7,951 bases of DNA from Verrucomicrobiota bacterium (lineage in GTDB: Bacteria; Verrucomicrobiota; Verrucomicrobiia; Limisphaerales; J093), in contig JARYMD010000204.1 of the NCBI GenBank assembly GCA_029907285.1, forward strand, positions 1 to 7,951, read 5' to 3'. Position 1 is the stretch's first letter. The number at the start of each line of letters is the position of its first letter. The position numbers and the translations under genes were made by a program. Of the stretch, positions 1-6,457 are shown piece by piece. A model generated the notes under the pieces. That model made no database searches. It was not told the DNA's origin and saw only the letters and a list, made by a program, of their open reading frames with translations.

Positions 1-116
1 GCGGTGTGGCCCGCAAATTGTCCCTTGTTCGAATCCGCGGTTGCCCAAGTCTGCGGAGGAACCCCTCAAATGCCGACATGGGGACAGGCACGTTGTTCGC
101 GCATATAAAAGACAAA

Positions 117-134
117 GCGGCAGCAAGCTGCCGC
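117..134. repeat. Short perfect palindrome, REP-like
   Basis: Two 8-base arms, GCGGCAGC at 117-124 and GCTGCCGC at 127-134, are perfectly complementary and separated only by AA. A two-base loop is too tight for all pairs to form, but six or seven GC-rich pairs would be stable. There is no following T-run, so it is not a classic terminator. GC-rich palindromes of this kind are often dispersed in PVC genomes; membership of a repeat family is inferred and not shown here. Confidence 0.55.
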
Positions 135-161
135 ACTCCAAGCGCTTCGCATCTCCCAACG

Positions 162-196
162 CCCACTGCAACCGCGGCAGCGCCGCGTGCAGTGGG
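162..196. repeat. Two-tier GC-rich hairpin
   Basis: The outer arms CCCACTGCA (162-170) and TGCAGTGGG (188-196) pair over 9 bases. Inside, after a two-base bulge (171-172), CGCGGC (173-178) pairs with GCCGCG (182-187) around an AGC loop. That makes 15 pairs in 35 bases, a very stable cruciform or RNA hairpin. No T-tract follows on the plus strand (GGCTTGATC follows) or on the minus strand. It could be a REP-like element, a target for a RAYT-type transposase, or a Rho-independent-like structure lacking a U-tail. Confidence 0.6.
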
Positions 197-340
197 GGCT
201 TGATCAGCGCGCTCTTCCCAGCGACGGATTTGCAGGGTGACGGCCGCGGGCGTGGCATTGCCTAAAGTGCAGGACAACCGATCGCGGTTGGAGTTCCGCG
301 TTTACGCGGAAACTGTCTGCACAGGTTCATGCATGGTAGG

Positions 341-360
341 GCTCGCCGTCCCCGGCGAGC
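341..360. repeat. Perfect 8-bp stem, 4-base loop hairpin (REP-like)
   Basis: GCTCGCCG (341-348) pairs perfectly with CGGCGAGC (353-360) around the loop TCCC. The flanking context GGTAGG before it and CGGG after it resembles dispersed GC-rich palindromes that I recall from verrucomicrobial genomes; this resemblance is from memory and unchecked. The hairpin lies about 130 bases beyond the stop of the minus-strand hydrolase, with no T-tract. Confidence 0.6.
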
Positions 361-393
361 CGGGCGGGTACTCGTTCGGCATTATGGCAGCGC

Positions 394-436
394 ATTGCCC
401 GGCTGGTCCGGGGCGGAGCCTCGCTAGCCCGGCAAT
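394..436. repeat. Imperfect inverted repeat downstream of the minus-strand hydrolase
   Basis: ATTGCCCGGCT (394-404) and AGCCCGGCAAT (426-436) form an 11-base inverted repeat with one mismatch and a 21-base loop. It begins 57 bases beyond the stop of the minus-strand gene, so it could help to end or stabilise that transcript. No U-tract follows on the minus strand, so an intrinsic terminator is not supported. Confidence 0.4.
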
Positions 437-492
437 CTCACGGGAATGAAGATTTGGATGTCTTGGGCCGGTCAGGCACCGAGATTTCCGGG

Positions 493-2595
493 CTAGGGTT
501 CGAGCACGGCGATGCTGTGGATTTCCAATTGCGGTACGGTGAAATGCACGGAACCGTTGCGGTGCTCAAATCGAAGCTGCTGGCCGCCTGGCTCGAGCAC
601 CACGCGTTTCGGTGGTTTGTCCTGCCGGACTTTCACTTGCAGCGGACCCACCGGCGCGATGGTTTCGAAAATCGGCTGTTCAGCATGCGGTCCTGCGGTG
701 TTTACAAGATTCACTGTGATGCGGTTGCCCAGTCTTGAGACCACGACATCCACGTCATGGGACCCTTCGACTTCGACGATCGGATCAGGGAACAACTGTT
801 TTGCAAGGTCTGCAAGAAACCCGCGCGCCACATCGGATTTGGCCTCAACATATCCGCGGCCGAAATCGAACCATGTCGCTGCAATTGTTCCCTCACCAAA
901 CTTCCAAATGGACGCAGCGGGCGTGTGGTGAGAGGCAAGGTCATTCGCGGCGTGAATCTTGCCATGCGGCTTTGCGGTCTCGCCGGCATTGATCTCGCGA
1001 GCCAGTCCTTTGACAGGCGTCAGTTTCCCGTTCCATTCCAGCCATAGGGACGTCGTGTTCTGCGCTGAATCCAACCTGTATCCCAACTCGGGTCCGAACA
1101 AAGCCGCGGCGCGGGGGCCGATGAGCAGCAAACTGCCACCGCCACGAGCGTATTTCAGGAGCGTTTCTTTGAACTCAGGCTCAAGGTAGTCGGTCTCCGG
1201 CAACACAATCAAACCGTACTCTTTTGCACGATTGTTCAGGTGGTGTTCGCCCACCACTTCAACCACGTACTGCGATTCGAGCAGTGCTTGCAAAGGGCCG
1301 CGCATCCGAGTGAGGTCTCTTGGGAAAAGGCCGTTCATGGCGCGATAATGTGCCGCTGTCGAGTAGAGCAGTGCGACCTGCGGTATGGGAACGGCGCGGT
1401 GGCACACTGCCTGGCGCGCCCGGCAGAACGCGGCCAAGTCAGCCATCAGTGGCACTTCTTCGTCATAAATTGAACCGTCGCGTTTCTGCTTGAAATAGGC
1501 CTGGAATCCGCCGCCCAGTGAAAGCACAACCGCGGCTTCGCGCTGCAATTGCGGCGCCGATTTGAGTCTGCGTCCTCCGGGGCCGGCTTGTCGGGTGAAG
1601 CTCCATGCCATGAGGTCCCACGGTTTGCCTTGTCGGACAAGATACCTCGCCGAGAACCGTGCCGAGTTTACGCTGTCTTCGGGCGAGTAATCACCCGAAA
1701 GCCAGTCAACCGGCGCCGACACCGGTTCGGGCATGTGGTCGGTGAATGCCCAATTGCTGCACAATTGCGTTTCGGGGTTGGTGCGTTTTACTTCGGCGAT
1801 GTAATGGCGCAGGTATTGGCGGAATGCTTCGCGATTGAACTGCAGGAAATCGTACCAATGCGGATCGCCCGGTTTGCGTGGAACATCTGTGATGCCGGTC
1901 TTGGCCTTGAAAGCCGCAATCGCTTTCTCTCCGTAATCGGGGACCGACGCCCAGCACTCGCCGTCCACCCATGCGCCGTCCACACCGTAATCGCCGGCGA
2001 GCTCGCGCAATTGCGGAATCAGGAGCTTGTCAGCGTATTCGCTGAAGAAAGAGGTCGCGTTTGGGTTTGTTTTTCCGTCTGCGTTGACGGCGCCCCATTC
2101 GGGATGCAGCCGAATTGCCCCTGAATCCCAAACGCCCGAGTAATGCATGTAAAGTGCAACGCCGTTCTCTGCGGTGACATCGCGCCAGACTCTTAGCGGG
2201 TCGCCAACGAAACCCGGCGCGCGGTTCCCAACCCGGGTTGGGTAACTCGACAGGCCCGGATGCCCCTTGCAATCGATCTGCAAATAATCAGGGCGAACAC
2301 GATTGACAATGTTTTGAACCATCTCGCGAGTTGTATTCCTGCCGATCTCAGTGCAGTCACGGCCCGCGTGAAAATCAAAGTGCAACCCGAAAAAACTCTC
2401 AGACCGCAGAAGACGTTTTGGCTGACCCGTCTTGCCTGGCGGGGCGTTACGCGCCAGTGCCGAATCTGGCGCCGCCGACCCTCGATCCGACAATTCTGGT
2501 GCTGAAACGTTGCTTGCTGCATCCGGCACTTCGGCACCCACAAGCCGGCCAATTTTAAGCAAGGCAACACAGAAGAAAAGAGAGAGCCTGGTCAT
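493..2595 (-). CDS. Secreted alpha-L-fucosidase-like glycoside hydrolase (GH29/GHL6-type TIM barrel)
   Basis: Likely an exported enzyme that cleaves sugar residues from complex glycans. I chose the start at 2595 (700 residues) because it gives MTRLSLFFCVALLKIGRLVGA, a typical signal peptide ending near AEV. The frame is open up to 2742, but the extra 49 residues are Cys/Arg-rich and look non-coding. Residues 69-371 look like a TIM barrel: FGLHFDFHAGRD at 70-80, a DCKGHPG motif at 108-114, a LYMHYSGVWD strand at 149-157, and DGAWVDGECW at 206-215, where Asp211 sits where the GH29 nucleophile would be. Residues 404-500 resemble the GATase-like (beta-galactosidase trimerisation) fold, including RGGGSLLLIG. 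Residues about 602-700 form a predicted beta-sandwich. The gene is divergent from the LamG gene. The family fit is from recalled motifs (GH29-like, hypothetical glycosyl hydrolase GHL6, or GH151), so the substrate, fucose or another sugar, is uncertain. No Shine-Dalgarno is visible before the start. Confidence 0.8.
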   Translation of the reverse strand: MTRLSLFFCVALLKIGRLVGAEVPDAASNVSAPELSDRGSAAPDSALARNAPPGKTGQPKRLLRSESFFGLHFDFHAGRDCTEIGRNTTREMVQNIVNRVRPDYLQIDCKGHPGLSSYPTRVGNRAPGFVGDPLRVWRDVTAENGVALYMHYSGVWDSGAIRLHPEWGAVNADGKTNPNATSFFSEYADKLLIPQLRELAGDYGVDGAWVDGECWASVPDYGEKAIAAFKAKTGITDVPRKPGDPHWYDFLQFNREAFRQYLRHYIAEVKRTNPETQLCSNWAFTDHMPEPVSAPVDWLSGDYSPEDSVNSARFSARYLVRQGKPWDLMAWSFTRQAGPGGRRLKSAPQLQREAAVVLSLGGGFQAYFKQKRDGSIYDEEVPLMADLAAFCRARQAVCHRAVPIPQVALLYSTAAHYRAMNGLFPRDLTRMRGPLQALLESQYVVEVVGEHHLNNRAKEYGLIVLPETDYLEPEFKETLLKYARGGGSLLLIGPRAAALFGPELGYRLDSAQNTTSLWLEWNGKLTPVKGLAREINAGETAKPHGKIHAANDLASHHTPAASIWKFGEGTIAATWFDFGRGYVEAKSDVARGFLADLAKQLFPDPIVEVEGSHDVDVVVSRLGNRITVNLVNTAGPHAEQPIFETIAPVGPLQVKVRQDKPPKRVVLEPGGQQLRFEHRNGSVHFTVPQLEIHSIAVLEP

Positions 2596-2945
2596 ACGAC
2601 TAATCGAATTGTTTGATCGAGTTTGCACAATGCCGACCACTGCTGGCGAACATCTGGCCCGCATATTGTCCACGCTGAGTGATGTGCGCAGCACGTGTCT
2701 CGCAAGCCTTCCGATTCTGCAGGTGGAAATATGACAGGTCAAGGTGGATTCAGGTCATGCCAATCGTTTGCTGAATTGCTAGGATCAAAATGTGTCGAGA
2801 AGGCGTGCCTGTGGGGCGAACGGCGTTTGCTTTGTCCGCGTTCGCGGGTGCTGACGTGCGCAACTGCTTCGATGCTGTGCCGGGAGTTGCAACGCGCCGG
2901 TTCTCCACTCTGGTTCGGAAAGCCAAACTTAACTGAATGGTCCAC
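2596..2945. other. Divergent intergenic (promoter) region between the hydrolase and LamG genes
   Basis: These 350 bases separate two genes transcribed away from each other, so promoters for both must lie here. I found no convincing -35/-10 pair on either strand and no strong Shine-Dalgarno before either start. The notable content is a cluster of short direct repeats at 2721-2757 (separate entry) and a weak 6-base inverted repeat, GCGAAC/GTTCGC, at 2816-2845. Open frames that cross the region lack domains or signal peptides and read as chance. Confidence 0.6.
2721..2757. promoter_or_regulatory. Interleaved direct repeats, possible regulator-binding site
   Basis: AGGTGGA occurs at 2721-2727 and again at 2742-2748, a 21-base period or about two helical turns. 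CAGGTCA occurs at 2735-2741 and 2751-2757, 16 bases apart. The four copies alternate over 37 bases in the divergent intergenic region. Direct repeats in phase with the helix suit a transcription factor that binds as a tandem dimer, but short 7-base repeats can arise by chance and no regulator is encoded nearby. Confidence 0.25.
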
Positions 2946-5900
2946 ATGAAGACTAACTCTCTTGATTCGGTTCGCATCCAATCGTGCCGCGGTCTGGTTG
3001 CGTTGGCGGCTTTATGCTTTGCAGCGGCCGGCTCTGCGGTTTGGGCAGCCAGCGTCATCGATCTTGACGCCACCCAATTGCCGGAGGGCCCGCTGAACAC
3101 GTGGGTTAACAAGGGCACGTTGCCCGGCGATTTTACCTCTGCAGGCACGACCACACCCGCTGTCGTCAAGGCAAAGGCAGGCAAAGGCATCCAGTTCAGT
3201 TCAACCGCACACTATGTCGGCCCTGAAGTTCCCACATCTCTGACCGGCAATGCCAGCCGCACCATCGAGGCGTGGGTGTTCAATCCGACAGCGCAGGGTG
3301 AGGAAACGGTGTTCGCATGGGGCCGGCGCGGCGCTGACGGGATTAACTGCTCGTTCGGGCACGGAACCGATCTTTCATTCGGCGCTGTTGGGCACTGGGG
3401 GACAGCAGACATCGGCTGGGAAGGCAACATCACTTTCGGCGGATGGACCTATATCGTTTATACTTACGACGGCGATTACCAAACAACAACGGTGTACAAG
3501 GACGGTGTCGTGGCAAACTCCGAGGTGCTGAGCGCCCCGCTCAACACTGCTGCTGTCAGCGACTCCGGCGCGCCCCTGCATTTCCGCGTCGCCCGCCAAA
3601 ATACTGCCGCAGGCGGTGTCAGCGGCACTGGTGTGGGCGACATCATCATCGGCAAAATCCGCGTGCACGACGTTGCGCTGGATGCCGAAACCATACTCGC
3701 CCATTACAACGCCGAAGTTGATCTGTTCATAGAACGCGATACCGACGGCGATGGAATGCCCGACTGGTGGGAATCGCTTTACCCGGCTTTCTTGAACATC
3801 AATGACAAGTCAGATGCCGCTCTCGACTACGACGGTGATGGATTGACCAATCTCCGCGAGTACCAGAACAAGACCCTGCCTGACAACCCGGACACCGACG
3901 GCGACGGCATCAAAGACGGCGCTGAAGTCGATCGCACCGTCGGCGGTTCGCCAGCCCCAACTGACCCAACCAAGCCAGACACTGACGCAGATGGCTTGAG
4001 CGACGGCGTCGAAACAGGCACCGGCATCTTCAAGAATGCGCAGGACACTGGTTCAGACCCTCTCAAGACTGATACGGACGACGACACGTTCGGCGACTGG
4101 CAGGAAGTGCTGCACGGAACCAACCCCTGCAATGCCGCAAGCACACCCCAAGAAGGCCGCGCACCGATCGTCGTTTTGGACGCGACCAAATTGCCCGCGG
4201 GCCCGTTGCCAACCTGGGACAATACCGGTCTTCTGCCCGGTAATTTTGTGGCCCGTGACGCAGGCGCAGCACCGCAAGTGACAACCATCGTCGGTGTGAA
4301 CGGAGTTCAATTCGACGGCAATGAGTACTACACAGGCCCTGCAGCGCCGACTTGGGTTACCGGCAACGGCCCGCACACCGTTGAAGCATGGGTGTACAAC
4401 CCCTCCATCGCGGACGAAGAAACCGTGTTTGCATGGGGCCGCAGAGGCGGTGGAGACGGCTCGAATTGCTCGTTCAATCATGGTGCAAATGCCGCCTACG
4501 GTGCCGTGGGTCACTGGGGCGGACCCGACCTCGGGTGGGACGGTAACATCGTCGCTGGCCAATGGACACATATCGCCTACTCATGGAACCCATCGACCAT
4601 GTACCAAACCGTGTACAAAGACGGCCAGCCCGCCGCAAGCGAGTACCTCGCAAATCCGCTCGCGATTTGGGCCGTCGCCACTAACGGCAAGCCTCTGCCT
4701 TTCCGTGTGGCATCTCAAAACGATGACAACGGAAGCGCAACGGCAGGATTGCGTGGGTCGATGACCATTGCAAAAATCTCCGTTTATGACTACGCTCTCG
4801 ATGACGCCGCCATCCTCCAGCACTACACAAGCGATGCAGGCACATTCGGCATACTCGACGAAGACAACGACGGCATGCCAACATGGTACGAGCGCCAGTT
4901 CGATTTCCTCAATCCCAACGACAAGTCCGACGCGGCCAAAGACCAGGACTCCGACGGCCTCACCAACCTCAAGGAATTCCAAATCGGGACCCGGCCAGAC
5001 AACCCAGACACCGACGACGACGGCGTTCTCGACGGGACAGAGGTCAACACGCTGGGCACCCGTCCGCTGGTCGCCGACACCGACCAAGACGGTTTGAACG
5101 ACGGTCAGGAAGTCACAGCAGCAACCGATCCCCTCAATGCCGACTCTGACTTCGACGGGTTCCCAGACGGGCTCGAGGTCGTGCGCGGCTCAGACCCGAA
5201 ATCCGCCGGCAGTGTCCCATCATTTGCACAAACAGTCGCAATAATCGATGTCGATGCCGCCAATCTGCCGATTGGGCCGCTGGAGTTCTGGCCAAACAAC
5301 GGAGCGCTCCACGGCAGGTTCAAGGCCGGCACACCGACCCCGGAGGTGCAGCTTGTCGGAGGCGTCAAGGCAGTCACATTTGATGGGACCATGTATTACT
5401 CCGGACCTGTGGCACCCACGTGGATGGTGGCCGACAGCGCCCGCACAGTCGAAGCATGGGTTTACAATCCACAGATCGCCACCGAAGAAACCGTGTTTGC
5501 ATGGGGCCGCAGAGGTGGACCCGACGGATCGAACTGCTCGTTCAACCACGGCACAGACGCCGTGTTCGGCGCCGTCGGGCACTGGGGCGTGGCCGACGTG
5601 GGCTGGAACGGCAAGATCAGCGCCGGCCAGTGGAACCACATCGCGTACACTTATAACCCCGCTACATACGAGGCGATCGTGTACAGCGCCGGCCAACCGG
5701 CCAATACCAATGACATTTTCAGTGCCATCGGCGCCGGCCTCAACACGCACGGTGTGAACAACGCTCCCGAGCCCGACGCGGTTCCGCTGACATTCCTCAT
5801 TGCCGCACAGCACGACGCCAACGGCGCTGTCACTGAAACGCTGCGCGGGTCTCTGTCCATCGCCCGCATCCGGGTATATGACCAAGCGCTCAGCGCCGAT

Positions 5901-6155
5901 GCGATCGCCCAAATCTACAATGCTGAGGTCGGCAAATACAGCGCCATCACCATTCAGAGCATCACTTACAACGCAGCGACCGATGCGCTTACAATCACAT
6001 GGAACGCTCTCCCCGGCGCCAAATACGAAGTTGTCGCAACGTCCGTTCTCGGAACAGCGTGGACGTCCATTGCGACGGATTTGACCACCGGCACTTACAC
6101 CGATCACCCGGCGACGGCTGGCACCCAGCGGTTCTACCGGATTCGGCTCAAGTAG
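2946..6155 (+). CDS. Secreted three-module LamG protein with EF-hand-like (TSP3) calcium loops
   Basis: A large exported protein, probably surface-bound or released. Residue numbers here count from an in-frame ATG at 2937; the chosen start is ATG 2946 (residue 4), giving MKTNS and a basic N-terminus. The hydrophobic stretch at 19-37 ends in AVWA, a signal peptidase I site after residue 37. Three LamG/concanavalin-like modules lie at about 39-264, 411-638 and 768-1001, sharing EETVFAWGRRG, a DGxNCSFxHG motif and GAVGHWG. Two calcium blocks lie between them, each with five DxDxDGxxxxxE loops, beginning at residues 268, 297, 319, 348, 379 and 641, 669, 691, 714, 736. The C-terminal 70 residues (about 1003-1072) are a small beta domain ending RFYRIRLK. 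There is no catalytic domain, PEP-CTERM, LPXTG or transmembrane anchor. LamG domains usually bind glycans or proteins, and the calcium loops should stiffen the linkers. Its place between two glycoside hydrolase genes suggests a carbohydrate-related role, which is inference. No strong Shine-Dalgarno is present. Confidence 0.88.
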   Translation: MKTNSLDSVRIQSCRGLVALAALCFAAAGSAVWAASVIDLDATQLPEGPLNTWVNKGTLPGDFTSAGTTTPAVVKAKAGKGIQFSSTAHYVGPEVPTSLTGNASRTIEAWVFNPTAQGEETVFAWGRRGADGINCSFGHGTDLSFGAVGHWGTADIGWEGNITFGGWTYIVYTYDGDYQTTTVYKDGVVANSEVLSAPLNTAAVSDSGAPLHFRVARQNTAAGGVSGTGVGDIIIGKIRVHDVALDAETILAHYNAEVDLFIERDTDGDGMPDWWESLYPAFLNINDKSDAALDYDGDGLTNLREYQNKTLPDNPDTDGDGIKDGAEVDRTVGGSPAPTDPTKPDTDADGLSDGVETGTGIFKNAQDTGSDPLKTDTDDDTFGDWQEVLHGTNPCNAASTPQEGRAPIVVLDATKLPAGPLPTWDNTGLLPGNFVARDAGAAPQVTTIVGVNGVQFDGNEYYTGPAAPTWVTGNGPHTVEAWVYNPSIADEETVFAWGRRGGGDGSNCSFNHGANAAYGAVGHWGGPDLGWDGNIVAGQWTHIAYSWNPSTMYQTVYKDGQPAASEYLANPLAIWAVATNGKPLPFRVASQNDDNGSATAGLRGSMTIAKISVYDYALDDAAILQHYTSDAGTFGILDEDNDGMPTWYERQFDFLNPNDKSDAAKDQDSDGLTNLKEFQIGTRPDNPDTDDDGVLDGTEVNTLGTRPLVADTDQDGLNDGQEVTAATDPLNADSDFDGFPDGLEVVRGSDPKSAGSVPSFAQTVAIIDVDAANLPIGPLEFWPNNGALHGRFKAGTPTPEVQLVGGVKAVTFDGTMYYSGPVAPTWMVADSARTVEAWVYNPQIATEETVFAWGRRGGPDGSNCSFNHGTDAVFGAVGHWGVADVGWNGKISAGQWNHIAYTYNPATYEAIVYSAGQPANTNDIFSAIGAGLNTHGVNNAPEPDAVPLTFLIAAQHDANGAVTETLRGSLSIARIRVYDQALSADAIAQIYNAEVGKYSAITIQSITYNAATDALTITWNALPGAKYEVVATSVLGTAWTSIATDLTTGTYTDHPATAGTQRFYRIRLK
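3054..4166 (+). repeat. Internal unit 1: LamG module plus five-loop calcium block
   Basis: First of two full LamG-plus-calcium-loop units within the LamG gene. The LamG part runs to about 3728 and the loop block from 3738 to about 4110. The first three loops keep the spacing of unit 2 (29 and 22 residues against 28 and 22). The later spacers are longer here (29 and 31 against 23 and 22), so this unit has gained insertions or unit 2 has lost them. The fifth loop, DTDDDTFGDWQE, has Thr in place of the usual Gly at position 6. The same stretch contains the only Cys of the mature protein outside the LamG modules (NPCNA). Confidence 0.8.
4167..5237 (+). repeat. Internal unit 2: LamG module plus five-loop calcium block
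   Basis: Second copy of the LamG-plus-loops unit. The LamG part spans 4167-4850 and the loops 4857-5177. All five loops keep Gly at position 6 and Glu at position 12, as in canonical EF-hand loops and bacterial TSP3 repeats. The equivalent Asp residues of LamG modules 1, 2 and 3 (residues 44, 415, 773) are 371 and 358 codons apart, which gives the size of the duplicated unit. Confidence 0.8.
4415..4447 (+). repeat. 33-base DNA repeat, copy 1 (LamG module 2)
   Basis: Identical base for base to 5483-5515. It encodes the EETVFAWGRRG segment of LamG module 2. Confidence 0.9.
5238..5942 (+). repeat. Internal unit 3: LamG module without calcium block
   Basis: Third LamG copy, followed directly by the C-terminal beta domain instead of calcium loops. 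It shares a 33-base stretch of identical DNA with module 2 (4415-4447 and 5483-5515), covering the EETVFAWGRRG segment, while module 1 differs there at several third positions. Near its end it carries an extra loop (about 5698-5790, NTNDIFSAIG onward) that is longer than in the other modules. Confidence 0.8.
5483..5515 (+). repeat. 33-base DNA repeat, copy 2 (LamG module 3)
   Basis: Identical base for base to 4415-4447. It encodes the same segment in LamG module 3. Identity that includes third codon positions suggests recent duplication or gene conversion between modules 2 and 3. Confidence 0.9.
5943..6152 (+). other. C-terminal beta domain of the LamG protein
   Basis: About 70 residues with alternating hydrophobic strands (ITIQSITYN, ALTITWNALPG, KYEVVATS, FYRIRLK) and the WNALPGAKYEV pattern seen at the C-terminus of many secreted PVC proteins. 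It resembles a fibronectin III-like fold. It may be a structural cap or an export/attachment signal; the sequence does not decide this. Confidence 0.5.
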
Positions 6156-6220
6156 TCACGGACCGAACTTTGAGAGTTCAAGCGCGCTGTCGAGGACTGG
6201 CGCAGTCAACACGTTCAGCG

Positions 6221-6457
6221 CTAGCCTTCCATAACACTGTAAAGTGCGTTGCGGTCGGCGACGTTTACATGCGAGCCGCCCGCGCTGAATTCCGGCAGCG
6301 GTGGGAGAGCCCTCGGCGGCCGGCCCGGTTCAATAATTGTCTGCAGCGCCGCGTCAACCAACTCGGACATCGTTTGGCCGCGGCGTGCGGCCTCACGTTT
6401 CAGCTTGCGCATCGTCTCCTCGCTGATATTCAAGGTGGTCTTAATATCGAACACCAT
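6221..6457 (-). CDS. VapB-like ribbon-helix-helix antitoxin, no toxin partner seen
   Basis: A 78-residue protein with the layout of type II antitoxins. Residues 2-11 (VFDIKTTLNI) form the DNA-contacting beta strand, residues 13-26 (EETMRKLKREAARR) helix A, and 29-42 (TMSELVDAALQTII) helix B. A proline-rich tail follows, ending with DRNALYSVMEG, typical of the toxin-wrapping C-terminus of VapB proteins. The start at 6457 fits the usual antitoxin length. An upstream ATG at 6487 gives 88 residues and has GGAGG 11 bases before it (6499-6503), so it is a real alternative. The frame stays open to 6664, but that part looks non-coding. The expected vapC (PIN toxin) should follow within a few bases of the stop. 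Instead only 65 bases remain before the convergent end of the LamG gene. It is probably a solitary remnant or a stand-alone regulator. Confidence 0.75.
   Translation of the reverse strand: MVFDIKTTLNISEETMRKLKREAARRGQTMSELVDAALQTIIEPGRPPRALPPLPEFSAGGSHVNVADRNALYSVMEG

Larger units (their letters stand above)
1..492. other. Intergenic region without a supported gene, rich in inverted repeats
   Basis: I see no convincing coding region on either strand. The open frames that exist are short, overlap each other in different frames and have no recognisable domain or signal peptide. The stretch holds at least three inverted repeats (117-134, 162-196, 341-360) and an imperfect fourth (394-436), which are listed separately. 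At 77-91 there is a GGGGACAGGCACG-like string of the kind I associate with ends of RAYT/IS200-type elements in PVC genomes. It is a single copy here with no transposase, so this is only a hint. The region lies downstream of the minus-strand hydrolase, whose stop is at 493-495. Confidence 0.6.

Noticed and set aside
20..45. tRNA T-loop-like string TTCGAATCC
   Set aside because: The flanking bases do not form the T stem, and no acceptor, anticodon or D arm can be drawn around it.
6..449. Short plus-strand open frames at the left end
   Set aside because: They overlap in different frames, run through the palindromes and show no conserved motif or ribosome-binding site.
2695..2949. Plus-strand open frame across the divergent intergenic region
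   Set aside because: No domain, no signal peptide, and it overlaps the start of the LamG gene in another frame.
5220..6107. Long minus-strand open frame (295 residues) inside the LamG gene
   Set aside because: It lies fully antisense to a strongly supported protein, has a composition typical of reverse-frame translation of GC-rich DNA and has no domain or signal peptide. Similar antisense frames occur over all three LamG copies, as expected from a repeated sense sequence.
6165..6179. Bidirectional terminator between LamG gene and antitoxin
   Set aside because: The GAACT/AGTTC stem has only five pairs and no T-run on either side.
6156..6220. vapC toxin start or remnant after the antitoxin
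   Set aside because: The minus-strand reading after the stop gives a GTG frame of only 18 codons with no PIN-domain N-terminal motif.
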